Source of the DNA: Chara braunii
Lineage: Eukaryota; Streptophyta; Charophyceae; Charales; Characeae
Direction of reading: 5' to 3'
Assembly (NCBI GenBank): GCA_003427395.1
Contig: BFEA01000042.1
Location: forward strand, 4,807,943-4,828,122
Length of the DNA stretch: 20,180 nucleotides
Shown: positions 1 to 8,751 of the stretch, in pieces
Position numbering within the stretch: the stretch's first letter is position 1
Layout: each line of letters starts with the position of its first letter
Program-made: the position numbers and the translations under genes
Notes under the pieces: generated by a model
What the model was told of the DNA's origin: nothing
What the model saw: only the letters and a program-made list of their open reading frames with translations
Database searches by the model: none

Positions 1-23
1 AATGCAGCCCTGAACATACATCA

Positions 24-58
24 TCTCTTATACACATCTAGATGTGTATAAGAGACAG
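24..58. other. Residual Nextera mate-pair junction adaptor (sequencing artefact)
   Basis: The 16 bases tctcttatacacatct are followed directly by agatgtgtataagagacag, the 19-bp Tn5 mosaic end. Two mosaic ends joined head to head are the known circularisation adaptor of Nextera mate-pair libraries. Only the first three bases of the left copy (ctg) are missing: bases 21-23 read tca. This is the library-construction sequence left in an assembly, not a natural palindrome. Bases 1-23 may therefore come from a different locus than base 59 onward. Confidence 0.95.
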
Positions 59-241
59 GACCACTCCCCCCCCCCCCCCCGCCTTCCAGAGATCGTGGAA
101 GATGTCCCCCCCTCTGATGACGCCCCACGTGGCATGGGGCAGAAAAGTGCTTCAAGGAAATTGACACGCCCTTCCCGCAATTCGGCGAGATGATCCGCGC
201 GAATGCAGGACCGCGCTGGATCTGGAGGATAAAGCTGAAGT
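59..241. other. Anonymous sequence with a 15-base C run
   Basis: The segment begins with a 15-base cytosine homopolymer (66-80), immediately next to the adaptor, followed by ordinary mixed sequence. I see no coding potential, RNA signature or inverted repeat. Since the homopolymer abuts an assembly artefact, its length and placement should be treated with caution. Confidence 0.5.
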
Positions 242-690
242 GGGATATAACTTTTCCCCCCCTTCCCCCCTCTCCCCATTCCCTGCCCCTCTTTTTTCCC
301 CCCCCTTCTTTTCCCCATATGGAACCACATGAACGATTGGCAGCGGAGGAACAAGGTGGGCAATGTATTTTTGTTATTGTTACAGAAGAGGCTATTTGGT
401 GTGATCTCTAATTCGATGCATGGACTAGCCCTTCCTTCTTTCATATGGTGTCTGGATACACCCCTATCTCTCTTCACCTTTTGGTTCAATGGGAACTTCG
501 CTTGCCTCTTTTTCCCTCCTCTCCTTTTCTCCTTCCTCCTCTTTCTTCCGTACCTTTACCTCTTTCTCTCCTTCTCTCTCGTTTTTTTTCTCCCGCTCTC
601 GTCCTCCCTCCCCCGCTCTCTTTGTCTCCCTATTCTCCCTTTTCCCTTCCCTCGCTCCTTTCTTTTGTCTTCCCTTGAATTGAATTATCT
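242..690. repeat. Pyrimidine-rich low-complexity tract
   Basis: The plus strand is almost entirely C and T from 250 to 320 and again from 500 to 675 (cttttccc, cctcctc and ctctctc blocks), with a mixed-base island at 320-490. Several open frames cross the tract, but their translations are runs of Ser, Leu, Pro and Phe or, on the other strand, Lys, Glu and Arg, as expected of a compositional artefact. A homopurine/homopyrimidine tract of this kind is common in plant-like genomes. Confidence 0.8.
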
Positions 691-1153
691 TCCCGCTGCA
701 GCCAGTCAAGATTTTTTCACCTTATCAGGGTACCTCTTCCGACGTGTTCGATCAATGGCATGCAATAGATTTAAAAAAAAAATACTTGTCGTGCTTTTTG
801 GTATTTTCTATGACAGCAAATTGTTTCGCGTGTGTTGTTTTTTTGGTATTTTCTCTGGTAATATGTTGTTGATTCCCTCAAGCAACGAGGCACCCCTACC
901 CCCCCTCACTTCGATTTGCCACCAACGCATAATTGGCCAACTTCGACCATAAAACGGCCCCATGTTTTTACCCTCACCTCAAATGGACACACGAGTGGTT
1001 TTACCATGCCGCGTTGAAAGATCGTCTCCCGCATCTTGCTTCTTTTGCTCACAGTGTGCCAACGCTTTTGGTCGGAGTAGCGCGAGTATGATGTATCGTG
1101 CTCGTGCGAAACTCATGTAACACACAAATGCTACACACACACATAGTCTTCCC
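691..1153. other. Intergenic sequence, no gene recognised
   Basis: Mixed composition with short T-rich patches. It lies downstream of the 3' end of the minus-strand transposase, so the terminal repeat of that element may be here. I found no convincing inverted partner. A weak similarity exists between acggccccat near 953 and the reverse complement of the sequence around 2835, but it is too short and imperfect to call a terminus. Confidence 0.4.
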
Positions 1154-2613
1154 TCACTGAAGTGCCTCGTGCACACTCGAACGCCTTGGATTCGCATCCG
1201 GTCTACCGTGAACAGCAACGTGCTGGTTGACATGATCTACCAAGCTTGCCCTTATCCGCTTTGCTAGATCACTACCATAGCTAGGGTCATCCTCCGCCTC
1301 GGCTTCGACGTTGAAATCTGGCAGATGTCGTTGCACTCGCCGGCGCCGGTGTCGCCGTCGACGGACTGGGTGACGAGGGCCCTCCCCATCGCTATCGCTG
1401 TTGTCATCCATCAACGCGGGGTTTATTTCCACCTCGTGATCTATCATTAGGTTGTGGAGAATGCACACCATCATTATCTCCTTGCGCAAAGTCTTCCAGT
1501 TTGATATGTGTGTGCGGATGAAATTCCGCCACACACTCTTCAAACGGTTGAATGTCCGCTCAATGCAATTCCTCGCTGACGTGTGGCACTCATCGTATGC
1601 GCTATCTGCGGATGTCCTCCCAAATCTGCCCCTTGGAATCATAATCTACGGTAGAAGAGGGTAACCGGCATCGCCCAAAAGATAACGCCCACACGCCTCC
1701 CGTCATGCAAAATTGCTCCACCCTCGCTCAAAACTCCTTGGCCCGAAGTCGTGTTCCGGTATAATGGCCACAAACGCAACGCACGTGAATCGTGCACAGA
1801 CCCTGGACAGCCAACGAACACGCTCAGAATCCTGCACTCGTGGTCGCAGACCGCCTGCACGACAACCGAAAAGTCACCGGTGTGATGGTAGTAGCACTCT
1901 GATCGCGTTCCCTTTGGCTTCTCAATGTACACATGGGTGCAGTCTATAGCCCCAACGCAACCAGCAAACCCTTTCACCTCGAAAGCGTTCTGCACTTCCT
2001 CCAAACATCTTGTGGGGAAGTGAAGAAGACGGTCATACTCGTGGATCAAAGTATCAGCGACTTCTTCGTTGCTCCGCAATGCACTCGCGAGCCCCATACC
2101 CATAGCGTGGGATGATTGTCTGCAGTACCCGTCGGTCGCCCACCTGATGACGGAGCATGCGAACTTCTGCCCGACACGTAACAACAGTCGGAAATTGGTG
2201 GGAGAGCGCTGGATATGAGAACCGATCCGAGCAAGGACTTCCAAAAACAATGATCGGGGAAGTCTGCAAAAACGCCTGAAGACCTTGTCCTGTTCCGGCC
2301 CCGTTCGTTGCAAATCCCTCCAAACACCCCCGTTGCGGTCCACCACCCATAGCCGCCGTCTTCGAACAGTCATGTGTCTTTCCAACTGTCGCACCGCCAA
2401 ACACGTCAGAGCCATGCCGTTGATCACCCCCCCTGCCAGCATCGTCAGCGCCCCGGACACATCACCGAACATGAATGGCATCACAGACACAGCTTTGAGG
2501 ACAGCCATGGCCGCCGCATTGCGCCTGTTCACCCACTGCATCACGGTCAGAATGACGAAGAACAACATGTCCTCCCAATCCGCCCCCGAACCGGATGCAT
2601 GCTGAGAATCCAT
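1154..2613 (-). pseudogene. PIF/Harbinger-type transposase (DDE_Tnp_4 nuclease), frameshifted
   Basis: Remnant of a Harbinger transposase, the nuclease that cuts and pastes PIF/Harbinger DNA transposons. The first open segment (2613-1639, starting at MDSQHASG) has a helix-turn-helix-like region at about residues 110-190. Catalytic motif GAIDCTH follows, with the first Asp at residue 224 (1942-1944), then CPGSVHDSR with the second Asp at residue 275 (1789-1791). The third Asp, in LLGDAGYPL (1670-1672), is in the next frame, so about one base was lost near 1688-1690 within a G run. In that new frame a TAG stands at 1646-1648, where the family usually has Trp. The frame then continues to 1154 through the conserved RNCIERTFNRLKSVWR motif and a basic, then acidic, tail. 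I chose the Met at 2613 because the open frame upstream (to 2958) has no family character. With two lesions, no active protein is expected from this copy. Confidence 0.92.
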
Positions 2614-3561
2614 GGTTTGTGCGTTCTGTGGCAGGGATGGCGGGAGCTGGGCCACGCACACGCACACACGCCCGCACACGACATCGGCAAAGGCAACTAT
2701 CCACAGTACTTCGTCACCGCCACACATCGTCTTCGTTTGCCGCCTATGGTAACACGGGGCACATACTTGTGGGATGTCCCGATTTGTGGCACTCCCCGTC
2801 TCGGGTCCCCAGGGCGGAAGTGGACAAGCTTCGATGGGCCCCGTAAAGGAATATTTTATGTTCTTGGAATTCAAATTCAAATACCACAAAGTCCCAACGG
2901 GCCGTTTTTTACGCTCGGGGACAGGTGAAGAAGTACCCCACCACCTATTCGACGCCACACATCACAGACTGCCACGCAGTGCCGCACACGAACATGTCCT
3001 GGTCCAGGGACGGACGAATTTGGTGCACTCCAATCCCATGCCAACATTCCTTTCCGGGGGGAGACCCTCCGACTTTTCCTTTTCGGGTATGTTTTGTTGT
3101 TTCCAGAGCTTTGGAAATACTTCGGCGGTGGGGTCCCACGGAAACCCGCCAAAGTCTTTTCGCCGTCTTTCCACCGCTTTTTATGGCCAACCACTTTTTC
3201 CAGCCTCCGAGCAGTAGGGTCCATATTCTCACATGGACTGTGTATGCTTTCAACTGCTTAGCATCCGTTGAAAAGAAGGCTTCTGCTCCACAGTCCTAGT
3301 TTGAGTTCTCCTATTATAACTATTTTTTTCAACTCTAAAGTCTCTAAACCAGCAGACTGAGTACCTACAGGTATCCATGGCCCGTTCTGTTTTTTGGGTG
3401 GTTCAAATAACTTCATACGAATATAAACCCGTTGCGTGGCACACATATTCATCCATGGTCCGTTTTTTTCTTTTTGTCGTTTCGAACGAATGAGAACCCC
3501 AAAGGTGCAACGATTTATCCGCGATCCATGCTCTACTTTTTGCATCACGTTCATGGCCTGA
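2614..3561. other. Intergenic sequence between two Harbinger elements
   Basis: No gene is recognised. This stretch is upstream of the transposase start and could contain its promoter and the element's terminus, but neither is identifiable by eye. Several overlapping open frames of about 100 residues exist on both strands, with none favoured by composition. An imperfect direct repeat beginning atccatgg(c/t)ccgtt occurs at about 3373 and 3451, suggesting a decayed local duplication. The motif ttttccttttcggg near 3075 recurs near 5440, just before the long foldback. Confidence 0.4.
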
Positions 3562-3587
3562 GGGCCTCGTTAGACCCTCCTTGGAAA
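3562..3587 (+). repeat. Left terminal inverted repeat of the 1.7-kb Harbinger-type element
   Basis: 26 bp starting gggcctcgttagaccctcc, matching the reverse complement of 5241-5266 at every position. The similarity ends abruptly at 3588. Confidence 0.9.
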
Positions 3588-3751
3588 TCCGATGTTTAGG
3601 AAATCGGGGTCGTTACACCACATCCTAATTCACCAAATTCCTTGAATGAATGTGAAAACGCTCCCGAGAGATTTCCTTGGATTCCTCACAATCCTCAGCC
3701 AAAACGTCCTTGGATTCAAGGGGTCCTCCTGAGGTCCCTTGGGTTCAATGA

Positions 3752-4072
3752 GCCACGATTGACGTTGTGTTCTGGAGTGAGCGCGGACAGGAAAATTTGG
3801 AGTCGATGTCGGTGCACAAGTCGTCCGTGGTCCATTGGGCGGACATCGCCGGCCTCCAGTACCCGACAGGCCCCCAACGGCCTTCCACCGTTACCGTTAG
3901 CGAGAAAATGCGTGGGGGTGGTTCTTCAGCTGCAAGGCCCTTCACGAAGCAGGGTTTTCCATATGCGCGTCGCCGGCCGTGGTGTCCAATGGTCGAATTT
4001 TTTTATTTTTCTACAAGCGATGTTGAAGCGTTGTTGGTCGATTGCAGACATCTGCCTAGCGTGTTTTGTTGA
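3752..4072 (+). CDS. Unidentified coding-like ORF within the Harbinger-type element
   Basis: An open frame of about 106 residues runs from just after a stop at 3749-3751 to the stop ending at 4072. Its first two thirds has the mixed polar and aromatic composition of a real protein (DVVFWSERGQENLES, then KSSVVHWADIAGLQYPTGPQRP, then SARPFTKQGF-like text), whereas the last third (after about 3990) becomes T-rich and unconvincing. There is no good ATG near the beginning: the first Met is at about residue 19 of the frame. It could be an exon or fragment of the element's second ORF, a captured host fragment, or chance. I do not recognise the family. It converges on the minus-strand transposase fragment. 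Confidence 0.3.
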   Translation, partial: ATIDVVFWSERGQENLESMSVHKSSVVHWADIAGLQYPTGPQRPSTVTVSEKMRGGGSSAARPFTKQGFPYARRRPWCPMVEFFYFSTSDVEALLVDCRHLPSVFC

Positions 4073-4293
4073 CTATTGTTGGGCGCATTGATGCAAGCTT
4101 TGTTTGGTACATGCCTTGCAAGTTGCTCCTGTTGCTGACCACTCTTCTCCTGCTCCTTGTCATGTTGTTCCACGTGTGCGTCGTTGTGCGGGGTCCTGGC
4201 AGCAGACAAAAACGACGAACGGTGAGGAAGACGACGATGGATAGGCAGGAAACATCCAGGAGACAACCGACGTGCGCCATTGACTACTCCACA

Positions 4294-4677
4294 CCGCAGC
4301 TTCTCCTTGTCGTAGCCCTTTGCCGCATCCTCAACCTGTCGGAGATCCTCCCATGTCCCTCCCGTCCTTCTCCTCATCCACCATCTCGGAGTCGCTCGCG
4401 GGATCACACCCCATGCCATGGCGCAACAGAATTGCACAATGGATTCTGATAACAACACAGAATCGGGTGCATCCATCACTTGTTCCATCAACTCCCTCTG
4501 CCTGCAAATGAACAATCTCATCCTCAGGCGAGTTGTCGTTCTCTCAATGCGATAACGCATCGTGACGACTAACACAACTGCGACCACCATGTTTCTCTCC
4601 AATGCCGTTATTCCCTTCGCACCACCCGGGAGCTCTCGTTCCATCGTCAGGACTTGTAATGTGCAAGCACTCGCCAC
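4294..4677 (-). pseudogene. N-terminal fragment of a Harbinger-type transposase
   Basis: About 128 residues from a Met at 4677 resemble the region preceding the nuclease domain of plant-type Harbinger transposases: a hydrophobic stretch and basic helix (VVAVVLVVTMRYRIERTTTR), then RFIC-like LRMRLFICRQREL, then PRWWMRRRTGGTWEDLR. The last block parallels RRRRLWVVDRNGGVWRDLQ in the pseudogene at 1154-2613, supporting common ancestry. After about 4294 the frame carries on for 97 residues but loses family character, turning into Gln/Asn-rich text, and no DDE motif exists in the element. The real start may lie further upstream in another frame (towards 4750). This is the remnant of a transposase whose catalytic part was deleted. 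Confidence 0.7.
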
Positions 4678-5240
4678 TCATTTGCCCGCGGGTGCCCTTG
4701 CTGCACCTTCTGCACGTCGATGAGGACCGCGCTCGCACTCTCAACATTTCACGGAAGCGTTACGTTCGCGCTAAGCTGTGACGGGCCGAAGAGCATGCGG
4801 AACACGAAGGCGACATCGCAGTAGAGAACCGATACGCATACACGCAACGTCGCCCAACATTCCAATGCCATCCTTTTAAGCCATGGCCGCCATCACTCCT
4901 CCGCACAGATGTTTCGCCCCAGTCTCTTGTCCAGCGCCAGGACGCCTCACACACTGATGTGTCACAACGGAGGGTTAGAAATTTGAAATTGGAACGGGGA
5001 TGTTGGCGCCCTTTTTTCTTCGTCAGCCCGGTGGGCCTCCCCGCCGCCGCCGGTGGACCACGCCCGAGGACGCACTGACATCCCAGCATGATGACGTACA
5101 TCCACCCCCGCGGCCGCGTGTATGCGTATGAAATTGGCCACTGGAAACCTCCAAGGGTTTTCCTTGGGACCCATTGAATTAGGACCGTCACGCTGAAAAC
5201 TGGAAAATTTTCCAAGGACTTCATCCTAATTCCTGAGGAC

Positions 5241-5266
5241 TTTCCAAGGAGGGTCTAACGAGGCCC
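5241..5266 (-). repeat. Right terminal inverted repeat of the 1.7-kb Harbinger-type element
   Basis: 26 bp ending ggtctaacgaggccc, the exact reverse complement of 3562-3587. It is followed by taa, a plausible Harbinger target trinucleotide. Confidence 0.9.
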
Positions 5267-5457
5267 TAAGTCCGCGGTAGGTACTGGTGGAGGACCACAC
5301 TGCTTGTCGGTGCTTGGTGCCAAGAAAACATCCGCCAGCCCAGAATCATAGCCGACGGGAATGGGCAACCGAAAAGGGATTCCGCCACCACAGCAATCTT
5401 TGGCACTACCCAAGGTTTATGTTACCCGATCAGGAAGTTTTTCCTTTTCGGGCAAGT
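5267..5457. other. Intergenic sequence with a lone MITE-like end
   Basis: No gene. Right after the Harbinger element, 5276-5290 reads ggtaggtactggtgg, the right-end sequence of the MITE family found whole at 10959-11117 and 13749-13873. I did not find a matching left end nearby. Confidence 0.4.
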
Positions 5458-5639
5458 TTGCCTCCACTTTTTCAGCACACCAACCAATCCCTGTGCTTCC
5501 TTTCCACAAGAGATGGGTGAATCTGGAGGGTGTGTTTGCCAAGCTCTAGAGGTAGGCAAGCGCACCCTCCAGATTTACTCATCTCGTGCAAAAAGGAAGC
5601 ACGAGGATTGGTTGGTGTGCTGAAAAAGCGGAGGTAGGC
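5458..5639. repeat. Long foldback (inverted repeat) with ~82-base arms
   Basis: The left arm (about 5458-5540) and right arm (about 5554-5639) are near-complete inverted complements separated by a 13-base spacer around the tctaga site. Recognisable matched blocks include ttcagcacaccaaccaatcc (left) with ggattggttggtgtgctgaa (right), and caccctccagatt with its complement. A few mismatches and short indels are present. Transcribed RNA would form a long hairpin. It could be a foldback MITE, a palindromic duplication or a small-RNA precursor; the sequence alone does not decide between these. Confidence 0.85.
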
Positions 5640-5939
5640 AGAGTGGAACAGAAATGCTTGCGTTTGCCGCCAGCAGTGAAGTCCCGAAAGCTATCTTCGA
5701 AAGGCTTGCCGCCGCCTTCCAGTGCGGTCCCACCCTAAGTATGCCGTTTCATTCATGAATTTGCACCGAACGCCACAGGCCACTCATTTTTGGGTAGACT
5801 TACGAGACTACTGCCCTGCTACAACTGGTAAATAGCGGATGTGTTTTTCAGCTGGACCGAAAATGTTGTCTGGTGCACCGAACAGGACCGTATTTCCAGT
5901 CCAGTTGAAAACATGTCCACTATTACTTTCGAAACCAGA
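5640..5939. other. Intergenic sequence, no gene recognised
   Basis: Mixed composition without a supported ORF, RNA or repeat boundary. It leads into the duplicated block that starts at 5940. Confidence 0.4.
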
Positions 5940-6200
5940 AAGGCACACCACCCCATGTGGCTGACATGTATACGTCTTTTTTTTTTCTTTTCTTTCCTCT
6001 CAGGAAGGCGGCATCTATTGGTGGGGAAAGTGAATTTTACGTCCAGGGCTGGTGTGCCTTGTTGTCAAGGTGATTGCATACCATGACAACAAGGCACACC
6101 AGCCCATGTGGCTGACACGTATACATCTTTTTTTCCCTCTTTTTTCTCTCTCAGGAAGGCTGCATCTATTGGTGGGGAGCAACACCTGCTGGACAGGTAA
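5940..6200. repeat. Direct duplication of a ~90-bp SINE-related block with a 22-bp perfect inverted repeat
   Basis: The block aaggcacacc, then atgtggctgaca, a long pyrimidine run ending ctcag, then catctattggtgggga occurs twice, from 5940 and from 6091 (offset 151). Between the copies, 6046-6067 and 6084-6105 form a perfect 22-bp inverted repeat around a 16-base loop. The ending ctattggtgggga is the SINE 3' motif found at 6678, 8945 and, on the other strand, 18855. Each copy has a T/C tract followed by cag, the form of a eukaryotic 3' splice site, though no exon follows. This is probably a rearranged or recombined SINE-containing duplication. Confidence 0.7.
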
Positions 6201-6620
6201 ACAGCCAATGAGGTGCGACCCTGACGGAATTGGAAGAGTAATATATATTAATAATGCTAGAGGCTCCCCCTTTTGAAGCCTCGCAACGCTTCAGATTTCT
6301 TAGGGACAGCCAAAAAACAGCTTTGCAAAAAAAAATTAAAAAAAAATTGGAGGGTCGGAACCACTGGTGGTTTTAAGAAGAGAATAACGGGCCTCTCTCT
6401 ATTTACTACCCGACGTTCCACATGTACCTGGAGCTGATAATGAACCTGATACACTAGAAAATGTTGGATCAGCTGGAATGTATCTGGGCAGGGAGCAGTG
6501 CAGATACATGTTTATTTTTGAGCAGCGGAGCGAGGCCCAACGTCGGCAACACCAGAGTACCTGACATCTGTGAAGCGGACGGGGTAAAATAAATATACTT
6601 TTGCACAGCCAAAAACCACC
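6201..6620. other. Intergenic sequence, no gene recognised
   Basis: Ordinary mixed sequence with two short A runs near 6327 and 6340. Open frames here are short, overlap each other and have no recognisable motifs. Confidence 0.4.
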
Positions 6621-6665
6621 AAGTTTGCTAGGCGTGATGGTATGACCCATCACCCCTAGCAACTT
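6621..6665. repeat. Short hairpin-forming inverted repeat
   Basis: The arms at 6621-6640 and 6646-6665 (core gctaggcgtgatgg against ccatcacccctagc) pair over about 20 bases, with one mismatch and one indel, around a tatga loop. It lies directly next to the SINE fragment at 6678. It is too small to classify. Confidence 0.6.
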
Positions 6666-6677
6666 AGTTTGTGGCTC

Positions 6678-6731
6678 CAGTCTATTGGTGGGGAGCAGCA
6701 CCTGCTGGAAAGCGGGTCCAGCGTCCCTCAT
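6678..6731 (-). mobile_element. SINE fragment (3' domain), no poly(A)
   Basis: Read on the minus strand this is gggacgctggacccgc, a short variable part, ctgctccccaccaatagactgga: the 3' domain shared with the retroposons at 8909-9229, 18705-18965 and 20015-20180. There is no poly(A)/poly(T) at the expected end and no flanking duplication, so it is a truncated or old copy. Confidence 0.65.
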
Positions 6732-7084
6732 ACAATGAGAATAATGTCTTGCTGAAGAACATAATCATGTGACAANTGAGCTGAGACCTGCCTCTTCAGT
6801 CCGTTGAGGACCGCCAGATATAACCATACATTTCTAGCCTGTCTATGCTCAGAGAATAATTACAATAACCATCATTGTTGATTCCTGACTTAGGCTGCAT
6901 GACCAAACCATTGGTTGTCTACTATTGCCATAGCTGAAGGCGGGAATAAATCTGAGAAGTCTTCTGGGGACCTCAAAAGATTGCACAGCAAAGGGCCTCA
7001 CTCCCTCACTGACCAAAGTTATGTTTTTTGTAGCTTTTTTTTGGCCTTCCTTTCATTCAAGTCTGGCGCCTGCCGTAGGCCTGA
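6732..7084. other. Intergenic sequence containing one undetermined base
   Basis: An N stands at 6776. No supported gene or RNA. Its 5' part could be the upstream body of the minus-strand SINE fragment at 6678, but no boundary is visible. Confidence 0.4.
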
Positions 7085-7193
7085 CTACCTTCTTCCCCTG
7101 AATACAACGCACGGTCATTATAGCTGTATTTAGACTGAAACAGTCTAAATACAGCTATAATGACCGCACGTTGTATTCGGGGGAAGAAGGTAG
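7085..7193. mobile_element. MITE of the ctacc-cttc family, near-perfect palindrome
   Basis: 109 bp that fold back almost completely: ctaccttcttcccctgaat (7085 on) pairs with the terminus at 7193, and gtctaaatacagctataatg pairs with its complement around an aaa centre at 7138-7140. Two more copies share the ends and the internal ggtcattata motif (8411-8529 and 10778-10888). I could not identify a target-site duplication. The near-perfect pairing implies this copy is the youngest or best preserved of the three. Confidence 0.85.
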
Positions 7194-8410
7194 ATCTGGA
7201 TTTTCTGATCAAGCGGGTAAACCACATGCCAAATTGGCCTGGGTGAACTTGGACATTGTTTCAAAGATTCTTAAAAAGATTCCCGTGGGATTTTTCTCAC
7301 CAGAAGGCGGCCGCGATTCCACCACTCACCGCACTTGAGAGCAGTCACCACATGCGGGTGACTGCTACAAGATAAGGCTGGGCCCGGCTGGGACCGGCCG
7401 AGAAGGGAGCTTACCAAAAGTGGTGGGTGGTCCAGAGGAGGCGCACCAAAATCAGCATGTGCAAAGCACAAAAAGTCATAATGGGATATCTCCTTGTTGG
7501 CCGCCTGATGATTGGTTGCCTTTTTCAGGCTTCTCGTCCTCTGTCAAAATGTGTCGTTTCTCGCTCGTGTCTACGCATCATACCACACACGTGAAGCTCA
7601 CACCCTCTTCCAATTCATCTTGTTTGCGTTTTTGTTTGGGTACGGGATCCCAAAACCACCAGCCGCCCCAGCCAGGCTCGACGACACTATCCCGGCACTC
7701 ACTCCACTCGCCCTGCTGTCGCAGGCGGGGAAAAAGAGGGCCAACTTGAAGAAGAGTACTCACCACGACCACTTCACTACAGGTAAACGCCGCCGTTTGC
7801 GAATGGCGCCGTGGTGAGTGGTAGAGGCTGCGGAGCGATGCGATCACACAATGAAATGCTTCTGTGGTGAGTGGTGGAGCGAGGCCCAAAGACATTGCCT
7901 GCAAGCAATCAGCTCGACTTTGAGCCTTCGTTTTCCTTCTTTTGAAAATTTTTCAACAGCACTGCACGGATCTCGGGAAAAAAAAAAAAAAAAAACATCA
8001 TTGCACAGACAACTCGAGTCCGGCTTAAGCCTCTATCAAAATTTTGGCACAAACTGGGGAATGGATGTGCATGACCAAATTTTGGTCTTTTTTTTCTTTT
8101 TTCTGTTGTTATTTCCATCAGCCTGTCCCCTCCATAGGCCTGTTTGGGGAAAAAAAAAAACAGAAAAGGCCAGTTAGTGTCACATACACACATCTGAAGG
8201 CAGGAAGGTGTCTATCTTTCCACACATTCTTAGGGGATTGGATTTTGAATTCCTGAATCTGGAAGTGTTTGTGGAAAGGTGCAGAAAATTGAGATTGAAC
8301 TGCTTTTCTGCATCTCTGCCTAAAACGCTTTTCAGCATCGCTGCCTAAAACACATCCAATTTCAGCATGCTAGTGGCACCTCGTCCCAGGTCTAAAAGCC
8401 CATTCCCATC
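7194..8410. other. Intergenic region with clustered ccaccactcacc motifs and homopolymers
   Basis: No gene is supported. A possible element runs from 7319 (ccaccactcaccgcac) to 7877 (gtggtgagtggtgg as inverted partner), and the same motif recurs at 7757-7766 and 7811-7824. A clean 9-bp hairpin (gcagtcacc/ggtgactgc) lies at 7341-7365. There is an A run at 7979-7995, T runs near 8090 and an A run near 8151. At 8297-8352 a short degenerate duplication of gcatc(t/g)ctgcctaaaac occurs with about 27-bp spacing. Confidence 0.4.
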
Positions 8411-8529
8411 CTACCATCTTCACCCGACTAGAACGGCAGGTCATTATAGCTGTATCTAGACTCACCGCTGACCCAAAACTACAGCTAGAATGACCGTACA
8501 GTCTGTTTGGGGGAAGACCGTCACGGTAG
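8411..8529. mobile_element. MITE of the ctacc-cttc family, diverged copy
   Basis: 119 bp from ctaccatcttcacccga to gaagaccgtcacggtag. Internal motifs ggtcattatagctgta and its near-complement tacagctagaatgacc match the other two copies. The central part (ccgctgacccaaaa) is unique. No clear flanking duplication. Confidence 0.8.
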
Positions 8530-8751
8530 TGGGGTTCTGTTCCTGAAGGAAGAATTGAGTGAGAGCACGAAACCATCAGTAAATGCAGGGAGGGCCATAT
8601 TCGATGCTTTGGACCCTGCAGCACTCTCACTCCTGACATAGAAAAAAAAAAATCTGGAAGGGTGTTGTCAAGAGAGAACTCTCAATTTTTTTCAAGAATC
8701 GCTGTCCTCTCCAACACAATTTCCGAATCGGAGGGTGGTCGACACGGCTAT
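8530..8751. other. Intergenic sequence, no gene recognised
   Basis: Mixed sequence with a short A run at 8642-8651. Nothing in it is supported as a gene or repeat. Confidence 0.35.

Larger units (their letters stand above)
3562..5266. mobile_element. Harbinger-type element, apparent internal-deletion derivative, with perfect 26-bp TIRs
   Basis: The ends are perfect 26-bp inverted repeats: 3562-3587 begins gggcctcgttagaccctcc, and 5241-5266 is its exact reverse complement. The flanking trinucleotides are tga (3559-3561) and taa (5267-5269), close to the TWA target typical of PIF/Harbinger but not identical. Inside, the minus strand retains an N-terminal transposase fragment (4294-4677) without any catalytic motif, and the plus strand has an unidentified ORF (3752-4072). 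The subterminal block 3652-3750 is clearly similar to 18119-18210 inside the MITE at 18030-18492. At 1.7 kb this is probably a defective element that needs transposase supplied in trans. Identical termini suggest more recent movement than its decayed interior implies. Confidence 0.85.

Noticed and set aside
329-952. A 207-residue plus-strand open frame
   Set aside because: Most of it translates the pyrimidine tract into Leu/Phe/Ser/Pro runs. No domain, and the opposite strand is equally open.
943-2845. Possible terminal inverted repeats of the first Harbinger element (acggccccat near 953 and atgggccccgt near 2834)
   Set aside because: Only about 10 imperfect bases and no target-site duplication. 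GC-rich chance matches are likely.
6776-6776. Undetermined base
   Set aside because: A sequencing or assembly ambiguity with no biological meaning.
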